From Manihot esculenta (taxonomy: Eukaryota > Streptophyta > Magnoliopsida > Malpighiales > Euphorbiaceae): a DNA stretch of 64,000 nt. Where the stretch lies: the NCBI RefSeq assembly GCF_001659605.2, contig NC_035176.2, positions 22,358,847 to 22,422,846 on the forward strand, given 5' to 3'. This document shows positions 47,883 through 59,523 of the stretch, one piece after another (within the stretch, counting starts at the first letter, position 1; each line of letters starts with the position of its first letter). The notes below the pieces were generated by a model. The model was not told where the DNA came from and searched no databases. It saw only the letters and a program-made list of their open reading frames with translations. The position numbers were made by a program, and so were the translations under genes.

Positions 47883-49574
47883 ATGAGAGGAACTCGTCGA
47901 TCTGCACGATTGACTGGAATGCCACCTGAGGATGAGGGCACGAGCACCCGTCCTCCTACATTGCCTAGGGTAATGTCTTCTAGAGCCAACAGAGAAAGAG
48001 TGTCAAGGGACCCTAGAAGGTCTTTTGATGCTAGCAGAAGGGGGACAGATAGAGGAGGAAGTTCTTCAGATGTGAGGGAGGTTACAGGAGAGGATCAGAG
48101 GAGGGATGGAAACCTGGATGTGAGCATGGAGGAAGAAGGGACAGGGGAGTCTCAGGGAGGCGTTCAGGCCTCGGGGTTTGGTTTTCCACCCCATTATCCA
48201 CCCTTCCCACAGGGTTCAGGGTATCCGATGGGAGGTACATCGGATTACTCCAGCTTTAACCCCTACCCTACCTACATGCCTTATCCACCTTTCTATCCAC
48301 CCTACACACAGTACCCAGCTTATCCACCCTCACCCTTCTATCCAAACCCGGCAAACCCCACCTCGGGGAATGCTGCACCTCCACCTCCACCACCTATAGA
48401 ACCAGCAGTCCCAGTTACTCAACCTCCTAGACCTAGCTCAGTCGATGGGAGCAAGGTAAAGATGACAGACTACCTCAAGCTAGATGCTCCCAAGTACAAG
48501 TCAGGGGATGACCCCTTTGAGTATCTGAGAGTAGTGAAGACAATAACTGATGAGCTAGGGGCAAGTGACAGCAGGGCCATTCAGATGGCAGGGTTCACTT
48601 TGAAGTGCAAGAAGGCACGGGAATGGTTCAAGTGTTATGTGGACCCGAGGATAGACGGTATGACATGGGAAGAATTTGCGAATGAGTTCGCTGGATGGGC
48701 TTTTCCAGACAGTTCTAGAGAACTGAAGATGATTGAGTTTGAACAACTGAGGCAGTCAGAGCACATGGGTGTAGAGGAGTTCACGGATAAATTCTTGGAG
48801 CTATTGCCTTTTTCAGGGCAAGCTCTAGATACAGATACGAAGAAAGCCAAGAAATATGTTATGAAGCTGCATTCCAGGTACTCCTCGTTGGTTCAGTCAG
48901 CTGAGAGAGAAAGTTTCCACACTGTGGTGGATATGGCTCGAAGAATGGAGGCAAGTGCTATAGTTGAGGGGTCAGTGAAGCAATCAGTGACCCAGTCTTC
49001 AGGGGTTAAGACCTCAGGTAGAGGAGGACCAGGTTTCTCTTCTCAGAGCTCAGGTAAGAAGAGGTGGGATAGTACCACCAGGAAGCCGAAGAAGAATAAG
49101 TTTTGGAACAAATTGAAATTCGGTCTGGGATTTGGCGGTGGCTCGAGCTCAGGCTCAGATGGTACAGAATGCCAGAGATGTGGAAGACCACACAGGGGAG
49201 TGTGTCGAGCTGGGACTAATGCATGTTTCAGATGTGGACAGGAGGGACACATAGCTCGAGATTGTCCTAGAGCGCCTTTTATGGGCCAGCCCCAGCAGAC
49301 AGCTTCTGGTAGTGTGGCACAGCCAGCAGTTCCAGCCACAACTCAGGGCAGTGGCAGAGGTAGAGGGAGAGGGGCAGCCTCTTCTTCTGGTTCCCGAGGT
49401 GAAGGTCCATCAGCTCCAGCCAGGATCTTCACCATGACACAGCAGGAGGCTAACACATCCAACACCGTGGTGTCAGGTAATCTCGTCATTGGGTGTTCTG
49501 ATGTGTATGCATTAATGGACCGGGTGCATCTCATTCATTTATTGCTCCGAGAGCCGTTGAGAGGTTGGGTCTGA
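47883..49574 (+). pseudogene. gag: gag and start of protease, frameshifted at the protease active site
   Basis: I take the start at MRGTRRSARLTG (47883), conserved with the left copy; the frame is open from 47850. The order is a charged N-terminus, a P/Y-rich stretch (YPPFPQGSGYP), the gag core (EWFKCYVDPR, EEFTDKFLELLPF), a basic linker, and a CCHC knuckle, CFRCGQEGHIARDC (49224-49265, residues 459-472 counted from 47850). The protease begins at about 49430. At 49519-49524 one base is missing compared with the left copy. The catalytic D-P-G-A run is replaced after its aspartate by R-V-H-L, and the frame ends at 49574. Gag itself is intact and could be made; the protease could not. Confidence 0.92.
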
Positions 49575-51811
49575 TAGTCTCTGGGTTAGAGTGTCCCCTA
49601 TGGGTCAGTGGACCCAAGTGTGACCCGTCAGTGGCAGTGTCAGTCTGCCAGTACAGTCCAGTTTTTGTTGAGGGAAGATGCCTCTCCGCCGACCTTGTGG
49701 TTCTAGATTTGACAGACTTTGACGTCATTCTAGGGATGGATTGGCTATCTACCCATGGTGCTACCTTGGACTGCAGGGACAAGGTAGTCAGGTTTAGAGA
49801 TCAGAATGGGTCAGAGGTCGTCTTCAGAGGAGACAAGAGGGGCACACCTAGAGGTCTGATATCAGCTCTTCAGGCTCGTAGGTTGCTTAGGAAGGGATGT
49901 CAGGGGTACTTAGCTCATGTGAGAGAGCTAGACAGTCAGGTCAGGGAGCCAGCCTCGGTGCCAGTTGTCAGAGAGTTTCAGGATGTCTTTCCTGATGAGC
50001 TTCCAGGTTTACCACCTGCTAGGGAGATAGAGTTCGAGATAGAGTTGGTGCCTGGAGCTAGACCGATCTCTATCCCTCCCTACAGGATGGCCCCAGCCGA
50101 GTTGAAGGAGTTGAAAGAGCAATTGCAAGAGCTGGTAGAAAAGGGCTTCATCCGACAGAGTACCTCACCTTGGGGTGCTCCGGTCTTGTTTGTGAGGAAG
50201 AAGGATGGATCCCTTAGACTTTGTATCGACTACAGACAGTTGAACAAAGTCACTACCAAAAATAGGTACCCTCTGCCAAGGATCGATGATCTATTCGACC
50301 AGCTAGCAGGAGCGGGTTGTTTCTCCAAAATAGATCTGAGATCGGGGTACCATCAGCTAAGGATAAGGGATGAAGATGTGCCGAAGACGGCTTTCAGGAC
50401 CAGATATGGGCATTTTGAGTTCCTTGTAATGCCGTTCGGGTTAACCAACGCCCCTGCAGCATTCATGGATCTCATGAACAGAGTGTTTAGCCAGTACCTG
50501 GATCACTTCGTTATTGTCTTCATAGATGATATCTTGGTGTATTCCAGGAATGCAGAGGAGCATGCCCATCATCTGCGGTTGGTCTTGCAGACTTTGAGGG
50601 AACATGGCTTGTATGCCAAGTTCTCTAAATGTGAGTTCTGGCTGAGGAGCATTTCGTTCTTGGGGCATGTAGTGTCAGAGAATGGGATTGAGGTAGACCC
50701 CAAGAAGACAGAAACTGTAGCTAACTGGCCTAGACCCACTTCAGTGACAGAGATTAGAAGTTTCTTGGGTTTGGCAGGTTACTACAAGAGGTTCGTTCAG
50801 GACTTCTCGAAAATAGCAGCTCCTCTGACCAGACTAACTAGGAAGAATCAGAAGTTTCTGTGGACCGACCAGTGCGAAGAGAGTTTTGAAGAGCTTAAGA
50901 AGAGGTTGACTTCAGCACCAGTTTTAGCTCTGCCATCTAGTGATGAGGACTTTACGGTCTTTTGCGATGCATCCCGTGTGGGACTGGGTTGTGTACTAAT
51001 GCAGAAGGAGAGGGTGATCGCTTATGCTTCTAGGCAGCTAAAGAAGCATGAGTTGAATTACCCCACACATGACCTGGAGATGGCAGCAGTAATCTTTGCA
51101 CTCAAGATGTGGAGGCACTACCTCTATGGGGTAAAATGTGAGATCTTCACAGATCATAAAAGGCTGCAGTACATCCTGAGTCAAAGAGATCTGAATTTGA
51201 GACAGAGGAGATGGGTGGAGCTGCTGAGTGACTATGATTGTAAGATTCAGTATCATCCGGGTAAGGCGAATGTCGTGGCAGACGCCCTAAGCCGGAAGTC
51301 ACTAGGTAGTTTATCCCACATATCGGCAGAGAGGAGGCCAGTGGTGAAGGAGTTCTACAAGCTTATTGAGGAAGGTCTACAGATGGAGTTATCTGGTACA
51401 GGTGCCTTGGTGGCCCAGATGAGAGTGGCACCCGTGTTTCTGGAGCAAGTGGCTCAGAAACAGCATGAGGACCCGGAGTTAGTGAAGATTGCCAGGACTG
51501 TTCAGTCAGACAATGATAGCGAGTTCAGATTCGACAGTAAGGGGATCCTCCGCTATGGGAGCAGACTATGTGTACCAGATGACATTGGGCTAAAAGGAGA
51601 CATTATGAGAGAGGCTCATAATGCAAGATACAGCATTCACCCCGGAGCCACCAAGATGTATCAAGATCTAAAGAAGGTTTATTGGTGGCCATCTATGAAG
51701 AAAGAAGTGGCACAGTTCGTGTCAGCCTGCGAAGTGTGTCAGAGGGTGAAGCTGGAACATCAGAAGTCGGCTGGAATGCTTAACCCGCTACCTATTCCAG
51801 AGTGGAAATGA
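49565..51811 (+). pseudogene. pol: pol part 1: protease tail, RT, RNase H, integrase zinc domain
   Basis: This is the continuation of the gag frame after the one-base deletion. The start MGLIVSGL is not a true start. The protease remainder is residues 1 to about 100 ([11 protein letters not shown]). RT covers about 135-330, with the catalytic FIDD at 319-322. RNase H covers about 440-580, with D468 in FCDAS. The integrase HHCC zinc domain has H685, H692, C722 and C725. It ends at TGA 51809-51811, where the left copy has TGG in [12 protein letters not shown], so this is one nonsense change. RT copies element RNA into DNA and RNase H removes the RNA strand. All key RT and RNase H residues seen are intact. 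Confidence 0.93.
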
Positions 51812-51823
51812 GAGAATATAGCT

Positions 51824-52849
51824 ATGGACTTCGTAGTGGGGTTACCGGCGGCGTCCAACAGAGTGGACTCCATATGGGTGATTGTGGACAGACTCACCAA
51901 ATCTGCTCACTTCATTCCTGTCAGGAGTGGCTACTCTGTGGACAAGTTGGCGCAGGTGTATGTGGATGAGATCGTTAGACTGCATGGGGTTCCTGTTTCG
52001 ATAGTGTCAGATAGAGGGCCCCAGTTCACCTCCAGGTTTTGGCGGAGTCTGCAGAATGCCATGGGTACTAGGTTGGATTTCAGTACTGCCTTCCACCCCC
52101 AGACTGATGGACAGTCAGAAAGGACCATCCAGACTATCGAGGATATGCTCAGAATGTGTGTGTTGGACTTTGGCGGTTCTTGGAGGCAGCATCTACCTTT
52201 GGTGGAGTTTGCCTACAACAACAGCCATCATGCTAGCATCGGGATGGCTCCATATGAAGCTTTGTACGGAAGGAAGTGCAGATCACCTGTTTGCTGGGAG
52301 GAAGTAGGAGAAAAGGCCTTGGCAGGGCCTGAGCTAGTAGAGATCACCAGCAGGGTGGTACCCATAATCAGAGAGAGAATCAAGACTGCTGCCAGCAGAC
52401 AGAAGAGCTATGCAGACGTCCGCAGGAGACAGTTAGAGTTTCAGGAGGGGGATCTGGTATTGCTCAAGGTGTCTCCAATGAAGGGAGTGGTTCGCTTCGG
52501 GAAGAAAGGTAAACTAGCCCCACGATACATCGGACCCTTTGAAATCTTGCAAAAGATTGGGAATGTGTCGTACAAGCTGGATTTACCTGCTTCAATGGAC
52601 CGAATACATCCGGTTTTCCATGTTTCAATGTTGAGGAAGTTTGTGTCAGATCCGAGCAAGGTTCTTAGTGAGCCTGATGTGGAGGTCCAAGAGGATCTCA
52701 CCTATGTTGAACAGCCAGTACGGATCATAGACACCCAGATCAGAAAGTTAAGGAACAAGGAAATCCCGATGGTGAAAGTCCTGTGGAACCACCACAATTT
52801 AGAAGAATGCACTTGGGAGACACGGGAGTCTATGCTCCAACAAGGTTAG
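51824..52849 (+). pseudogene. pol: pol part 2: integrase core and chromodomain-like tail
   Basis: In the same frame as the preceding segment, four codons after its stop. The MDF methionine is internal to intact integrase. The DD35E triad is visible: D2, D63 in SDRGPQFTS and E99 in TDGQSERT. The GPY/F-type segment, [20 protein letters not shown], follows. The last 55 residues or so (from [14 protein letters not shown] to LEECTWETRESM) form a chromodomain-like tail of the Tekay type, thought to steer integration to heterochromatin. The end (LLQQG-like, stop at 52849) looks a little short compared with the family, so a late change cannot be excluded. Confidence 0.92.
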
Positions 52850-52940
52850 ATCCCTATGTGTTTATGTGTTTTGCATGTATGTTATGTTTTATGCCATGCT
52901 ATGTGTACTAGTTGAGTTACATTCGGGGACGAATGTTCTT

Positions 52941-52953
52941 AAGGGGGGGAGAA
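52941..52953 (+). other. Polypurine tract
   Basis: AAGGGGGGGAGAA directly precedes the 3' LTR and would prime plus-strand synthesis. Confidence 0.88.
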
Positions 52954-55229
52954 TGTAATACCCGGTTAGACTCCGGTATCGGAATTCCTACCGTCCGGTG
53001 GAAACTCGGATGTCGGAAGCCTCTAGTAGGGTAGAAACATGTTTTCATAAAATGTTTTAAGGTATTTCATGGTTTTAAATATGAAAATTTAATGAGTTTT
53101 ACATGAAAAGTCTTTGGAGGAAAACCCAGGTTCGGCCGTCGAAAGTCAAGTTCGGCCGCCGAACATGCATGCGTTTTGGAGGCACGTTAGGCCCCCGAAA
53201 GCATGAGTGAGGGAAGTTCAGGTTCGGCCGCCGAAACCCAAGTTCGGCCGCCGAACATGGCATGCATGCGGAGGCACTTTCGGCCCCCGAACGTGGCCTG
53301 GCCAGCCACCTATAAAAGGGTCCCTTAGGTCCGCACGGGCGAGCTTTTTCTCCCCCGTTGTCGGCCAAGGTGAGTCTCCGCCACCCCTCCCTCGATCCTG
53401 AGTGTTTTCTTTAGATCTTCCATGATTTTCACGGGTTTTAACTTCTGTTTTGAAGATCTGTGAGTAAAGAGCAAGTTTTGGGCACTTAGAGGTTCAAAGA
53501 GCTCAATCTCTCCATCTCCAAGCTAGGATCGCCTTTCCTCTCGTTTCTTCAAGAGGTAAGCTCGGATCCACCCTTATTATGTGTTTTAAACAAGCATTTA
53601 GTGGTTTTATGGGTAGAGATGCATGTTTAGGCTTGTTAATGAGTTTGTGGGTTTTGATGTTTTGATGAACAATGTATGTTGTTTTTTTGTGTGTTTGAAG
53701 TGTTGTAGTTGGGGTATTTGCTAGTTTGAGACCCCTAGGTGTAATGTATGATGTGTATGCATGTTTAGAACAAGTTTATGCATGATTTGAGAGTTGGGAG
53801 GCAATTGTGCATAAAGGAGCCGAGTTTCTGCCCTTTGGCAGAAACCAGGTTCGGCAGCCGAAGGAACTTTCGGCCGCCGAACATGGCTGGTGAGGCAGGC
53901 CTTTCGGCTGCCGAAGTTGCCCCCGAAAGGAGACTTTCGTCTCTGTCTGGGAGTTTCGGCCGCCGAAGGTGCCGCCGAACCTGCCTGACTTTCGGCTCTG
54001 GAGGGACTTTCGGCCGCCGAACCTGCCGCCGAAAGTGCCCTGATCAGCCATTTCTTGCATGTTTTTCTATGATTGTTTCTTGATGTTTTAGGGGGTTTTT
54101 GGGGAGTATATTAGAGTTATGTTATGTATGTTTGGTCCCTCATTGGAAGTCCACCCGTGTAGGTTCGGACCCGAGGAACCGAGGACCCCAGCAGTGAGCC
54201 AGCTGCTACAGAGTTTGTCAGAGCTAGCTAGAGGTGAGTGGAATAAACCTTAAGTTTTAAATTAAATGAAATATGAATTTTGAGCATGATCCATGCATCA
54301 TGAATGCCATGAGATATAGTAGGTTGTTTGCATTAGTATTCACGAATATGTTGCATTGCATTTATGATGTTGATGTGGATTGGTTATTGGATGACCCTTT
54401 AGTCCTCATATGGCATGATGATGCTACGGCATGATACGGTATGGAAGTCCAGGTTGTACCCATTCTACGTCCCTGGCACGATGTAAGAGAAAGTCCAGGT
54501 TGTACCCATTCTACGTCCCTGGCACAGTTGGACTGTATGATATGTTATGTTAAGGGAAAGACCGGTTGTACCCATTCTACGTCCCGGCACAGTTGGACTA
54601 TGTAGAGGACTATTGGTGACAATACCATCCGAGATGTGATTTGTTGTGATGTGTTGCATTCCACGAAAGCATGAAATTTTAATATATTGTTTTCTACTAT
54701 TCTGCTCACTGGGCTTGTTAGCTCACCCCTCTCCCCTAACCCCAGATGTGCAGGTACAGGGTAGACCAGGAGGTTAGCCAGAGTTTTGAAGTATATCTAT
54801 GTAATAGTTAGATTGTGGACATGACAATTGTACTATGCTGTAATGTAAGAGATTATAGTTATGTTATGTGTAATGATATTGAGGTTATAGATGTGCTTGA
54901 CCCTATGAGTATTGTAATCCCTTGTCGATACATGATCTTGATGTCTATTGATGTTTATGTTTAAGCCAACTCATCTCATGTTGTATCGCCCGTTGGGGCA
55001 TTAATGAGATCCCACAGAGAGATCATGATTATGATCATGACTATGTACATGTATGTTCAGGTTGAGTTGGATGTTTAAAAGAAAAGTTTAAATTTTTATG
55101 TATGATTGTTGATCATGTATGGGATTAAACAGGTTCACAGGTTACATGTCAGGCTTGCTACGGGTCCCGGCGACCTTAAGTTGATCTGGATCCTAGCGCC
55201 GGTAGCGGTCCGATTTTCGAGTCGTTACA
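52954..55229 (+). repeat. 3' LTR of the complete Tekay-type element
   Basis: Same length as the 5' LTR (2276 bp), with about 22 substitutions by hand count and no indel. Most differences are transitions, as expected for methylated retrotransposon DNA. It is followed by TSD TTAGA. Confidence 0.96.
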
Positions 55230-55234
55230 TTAGA

Positions 55235-56374
55235 GCTAAGGTATAATAACTATGCATATAAATCTAGGGCTTAAAGTAATGTGGCATTGTGATATGGTAC
55301 TAACATCACATGGTTTTATCATTGAAAAATCCCTACAAGCTGGAAATATGGTTGATATTAAATAAGCTAGGGGCCTAAAAATGATATTTGATATTTTTTT
55401 TTTCATTAGAAAAGCTTAATTTTGATAATTGGTAATATTATTTGTCTTCTTTTTCTTTTTTTTCTTTAAAAAAAAATGAGCCAAAGTGTTTTTTTGGTCA
55501 GTATCTTTCCATTCTTTCCTTTTCTTGATTTTCCCTTTTGTTTTTAAAGGTTATTTATGTGGAACTATTTATAATGGTCATTTTTAAAGAAAAAAAAAAC
55601 TTTTTATCGTGATTTAAAATAAATTGAATATGTTATCTATTTGTGGCTTTAGTTTAACGTGAAAGGGCTTCATGTTCATGGCTTTAGTTTAACGTGAAAG
55701 GGCTTCATGTTCAATTATTGGTAATAATTTTATTTTAATCATGGGATTTGATTTCTTCTTCCAATTAGTTTAATATATATATATATATAATCTGCAACTT
55801 AATTATTCTTAGTTGATTAGTAAAATAATGAATAAATTATTAGTATTTAAACTATTATTATCATGCATAAAATTAAATATTAATAGAATAGACGTAGAGA
55901 AATGATAAAGAATCAAACATTTACTATTTTACTAAAAACGAAAAAATAAAAAGGAAAATGATTAAAAGTCAAATACGTGGACACGCATCATATATTATAA
56001 TAATAAAAACAAATTTAGTCAAGTTTATATTATTTGTATAATTAACTTAATGGTTAAATAATTATTATTTAAATAATTAATTTAATTGTATAAATAATTT
56101 TTTTTCTAGATTTTAAGTTTATTTGAGTATGAATAACTATTATTTGAATAATTAACTTATATATAAATAATTAACTTAATGGTTTATGATATTTAGATTT
56201 TTTTAATTTTCCTTTATTTTATTTGCTATATAAAAGTATTATATATAATATTTTAAATATTGATTGTTATTGTTATATTTTATTAATAACATGTGATAAT
56301 AGGATCACTTATGTTGTAATGATATATAAAAAATTAGAGAAGGAGAACCACAATAATCAGCAAAAAAAAAAATG
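55235..56374. other. AT-rich flank with a small perfect tandem duplication
   Basis: No gene. ACTATGCATATAAAT at 55249-55263 is the exact reverse complement of 45294-45308 across the Tekay insertion. A 35-bp unit is repeated twice without mismatch at 55644-55713. The rest is AT-rich. Confidence 0.55.
55644..55713. repeat. Perfect 35-bp tandem duplication
   Basis: Two back-to-back identical units beginning TGGCTTTAGTTTAACGTGAA at 55644 and 55679. Confidence 0.9.
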
Positions 56375-56940
56375 ATACTGATATAACATAACAATTGCTC
56401 AAAATAAGTCGTGAGTTATCACCATAAGATAAGATCATATGGCAAGGGTCTAATAAGTCGATACGCATTCTCACCCATGAAAAGGAAGATCCAGACATCA
56501 TGGTACTCAATTCTTCATCAAGAATCGCTCTCTCTTGAATAGATCAAGTCTTCACATAAAGTTACCGTTAGTAGGCAAACCCCGTTATGCCTGTAATTAC
56601 AGGATTTCTAATCAATTAGCTGGAAGAATCTCCTATCAATTAGCCAGAAGGATTTCCTATCAATTAGTTGGTACCAGCCGGATTTCCAAAATATACTATA
56701 ATTAACTCACTCTTCTTACAATAGAAAAACTAATGATCGCAACGACCAAGGTACGCAATTTTTACATAACTACTCTTGAGTTCCAAACAATTCCTTATAT
56801 TCGCTCTTTTCCTCAATTTATTGACTTGAGTATTGGAGTGGCTGCTGTAGACGCCAACCATCTCACATTTTCTCTCTTACAAGTTGATCAATTAGAGCAC
56901 AACTTCATTTCGACCATATCAGATACGTTATTTATTTTTA
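56375..56940 (+). repeat. Lone Tat-like LTR, decayed
   Basis: In plus orientation it matches the sense strand of the LTRs at 26479-26983 and 36095-36678. Landmarks are TAATTCTTCATCAAG-like wording, CTTCACATAAAGTTACCGTTAG, CCCGTTATGCCTGTAATTAC and TTGACTTGAGTATTGGAGTGGC. No internal sequence follows on either side, so it is a solo LTR or fragment. The ends and TSD are unclear. Confidence 0.7.
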
Positions 56941-57399
56941 ATTGATTCATAAAGTTTATTAATAATCAATAGTAATGTAATAATTTTTCATACACAAGTA
57001 AAAAAGAAATAGTTACATGGCAGATGATGAAAAAAATAATTACAGGAGAAAGATGAGCAAAGAAAAAAGAGAAAATTAGCCATATTACAATCTACCAATG
57101 ATGAAAGAGATGAACATCAATGAGCTGCAAAGAGACAAAGAGTAAAATGGCTATGTAGAGCGCAATTAAAATCATATGAACATGATGGTAAATCAATATC
57201 ATACTATAATAAAAATAATACTTTTATAAACATTATATATATATATAAACTACAAATTAAAAATAAAGAATAACACTCCATGAATACAAAATTAAATTGA
57301 AGTAAAAATAAAGAATATCACTCCATGAAAACCAAATTAAATTGAAGGACATTCTAAAAATCAAATAATTTTTTTTAAGGCAATTAACATATCATCCTA
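56941..57399. other. AT-rich stretch before the RepHel pseudogene
   Basis: No gene is supported. It holds two near-identical short blocks, AATAAAGAATA(A/T)CACTCCATGA, at about 57263 and 57308. The Helitron 5' end may lie here or further left but was not found. Confidence 0.45.
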
Positions 57400-58122
57400 T
57401 ATGTTCTCTTCATAAACTAAAGGTTGCCAATCCATGCAAATATTGTGGAGCTAAAAGACTTGTCAAGAGACGCTAACATTTTGTTGTTAGAACAGTAAAG
57501 TCAAGTGTATAACAACAAAGATCCCAAATGATCTGCTTGATTTATTTACTTCAATAAATAATGAAGCAAAGGAATTCAGAAAGAATGTCCAACTATATAA
57601 TGATGAGGAGTATACACATTTCAAGTACAAGGACTAATATAACATCATCTCCCTAGTTTATCGCCAAGGGATGGTAATCCATGCTATTTTCAATTGCATT
57701 TCTGTAATGATAATAATGAGCTTAGTGACACACAACTAAGTCAAAGTATCATGAAAAATGCTTATGAAAATCCTTAAAGAAAAATCTTATGTACAATTCT
57801 TTATATCACTAAATGATGTTGGTCTATACAAGATCTTGGCAATAAAGATAGCAATAAATATGAAATAAGATCAACGAGTGTATAATTAATCTACTACAGA
57901 TAAAGTAGGAGCCATTTGGATAAAAGAAAACCATTCTAATGTCCAGTTGGAAAGAAAAATAATTATTCAGACTCATTCAAGACACAAGCACAAAGTTAAG
58001 TATTACTTTGGTTGTTATGATCCATTGCACTATCCATTACTTAATCCTAAAGGAAAAAGCTGATGGACTCAAAAAATTAAGAAGAAAATACAAGGTTTGG
58101 AAGTTGAACTAATGGTGGAAGT

Positions 58123-59523
58123 TGATCAAACATAATTTAGCCACATTTTTATTACCTTTATTACTGCTTAAATACATATTTTCCAGTTTAATTTATGGTT
58201 TTTGTCATGTTTTTACAGAAAAGGAAGAAAATGGAAAGTTGGAGAAAAAGTGCAGAAAAGCTGAAAAAATGATTGGGTCAAAGTGATTTGGCCAAATCAC
58301 TACCCAAATCAGGCTGAAGCAGAAAACTGGGTCTGACTCACAGGGAGCGATTGGGGCAAGCGATTTGGGCAAATCACTGCCCAAATCAAAATGACAGCAG
58401 AGGCGGACAGAAGCACAGGAAGAGAGGAAAATTTCATATTCAAAAGCAGTGAATTCCTACCATACTTCAAACTCTTCAAGACCAGTTTCAACTCAATTCT
58501 AAGAGCCACAAGAGAGTCTTTCACCCAAGAAATTCCACTCACAACGAAATTCAAAGACAAAAGGGGAATCAAAGTCTACAAAGACCAAGTCAAATTGGGA
58601 TTTCCAAGCCCTAATTGAATTAGGATTCTCCACCTATAAAGATGACATAAATTAAGCCAGCAAGGGGCATCTCTCTCCACCTTCGAAAATTCTGCAGAAA
58701 CACAACAGCTTTTCTTTCTTCTTTCTTTTGTGATTTTGTCCACCATGAGTGGCTAAACAATTCTCTTTTCTAGTTGAAGTTGGAATTTCAGATTTGTGAT
58801 GAATTGGGAGATTTAAAACTCCATTATTAAACTCTTATTTACCTTCAATATTTATGCAACCTGGTCTTTCTATAATTATTGCTTTGCTTTTAGAATCAAT
58901 TAAGGCCTGTTGTTTTTAATTCCTTGAGTAATATATTGTTTAAATAATTTAGGTTCGTAATTGCTTAGATTGTTTAAACACAAGTATAATCAGTTGCATA
59001 ATCTAAACTTGACCACGCAGTTGGCAATGTTAGAGTTGGGTTTCTCTAAGTCCTAATACAGTTAACAGTTGTTCGATGCTAAAAGCCCCAAGGACGTTCC
59101 TTGGCAACTTGTTAACTAGAGTTTGATTAGCGAACGTTTCCTAATCAAACTAAAACTAAGGAGGAATTTGGATTGTGAGAAGTGTCTTTCACGTCCTAAA
59201 CTAACTTATTGAAATAAGTAAGAGTATCAAAAAGATCAATGATCAATTCTAAACAAACTGAAATAGATCCATGCTTCAACTAGAATTCTTCTCCTATTGA
59301 AATTCTCATCTATTTAAACTATTGCTTTCTCTTGCTATTTAGTTTTAATCATCAAAACAAAAACCCCCCCTCTTTTATTTGTTTGTTATTTACTTGTCCA
59401 AGTCATTATTAGGAAAATCCGTAGTGTCAAATCCCTATGGTTCGATCCTATTGCCACTATCTACAAATTTATTTGTTGATTGATTAATAGGTTTATTTTT
59501 GACGGTTTCGACAACCGTTATCA
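58123..59523 (+). repeat. Solo LTR (Athila/Tat-like) inserted in RepHel
   Basis: Starts TGATCAAACATAATTTAGCC, ends ACAACCGTTATCA, 1401 bp. A perfect TSD, GAAGT, lies at 58118-58122 and 59524-59528. The end (GACGGTTTCGACAACCG) resembles that of the LTRs at 29422 and 33320 (CCGGTTTCAACAACCG), so it belongs to the same broad lineage. No internal region remains, so unequal recombination between two LTRs is likely. It contains an 18-bp perfect palindrome, GTGATTTGGCCAAATCAC, at 58283-58300. Confidence 0.9.

Larger units (their letters stand above)
45336..55229 (+). mobile_element. Complete Ty3/gypsy Tekay-type chromovirus element
   Basis: 9894 bp with equal-length LTRs (45336-47611 and 52954-55229, 2276 bp each) and a perfect TSD, TTAGA (45331-45335 and 55230-55234). 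A tRNA-iMet primer site and a polypurine tract are in place. One gag-pol frame carries gag, zinc knuckle, protease, RT, RNase H, integrase and a chromodomain-like tail. The LTRs differ at about 22 of 2276 positions by hand count, about 1%, so the insertion is recent. The frame is broken twice: a one-base deletion at the protease active site and a stop in integrase. It could therefore move only with help from another copy. Confidence 0.97.
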
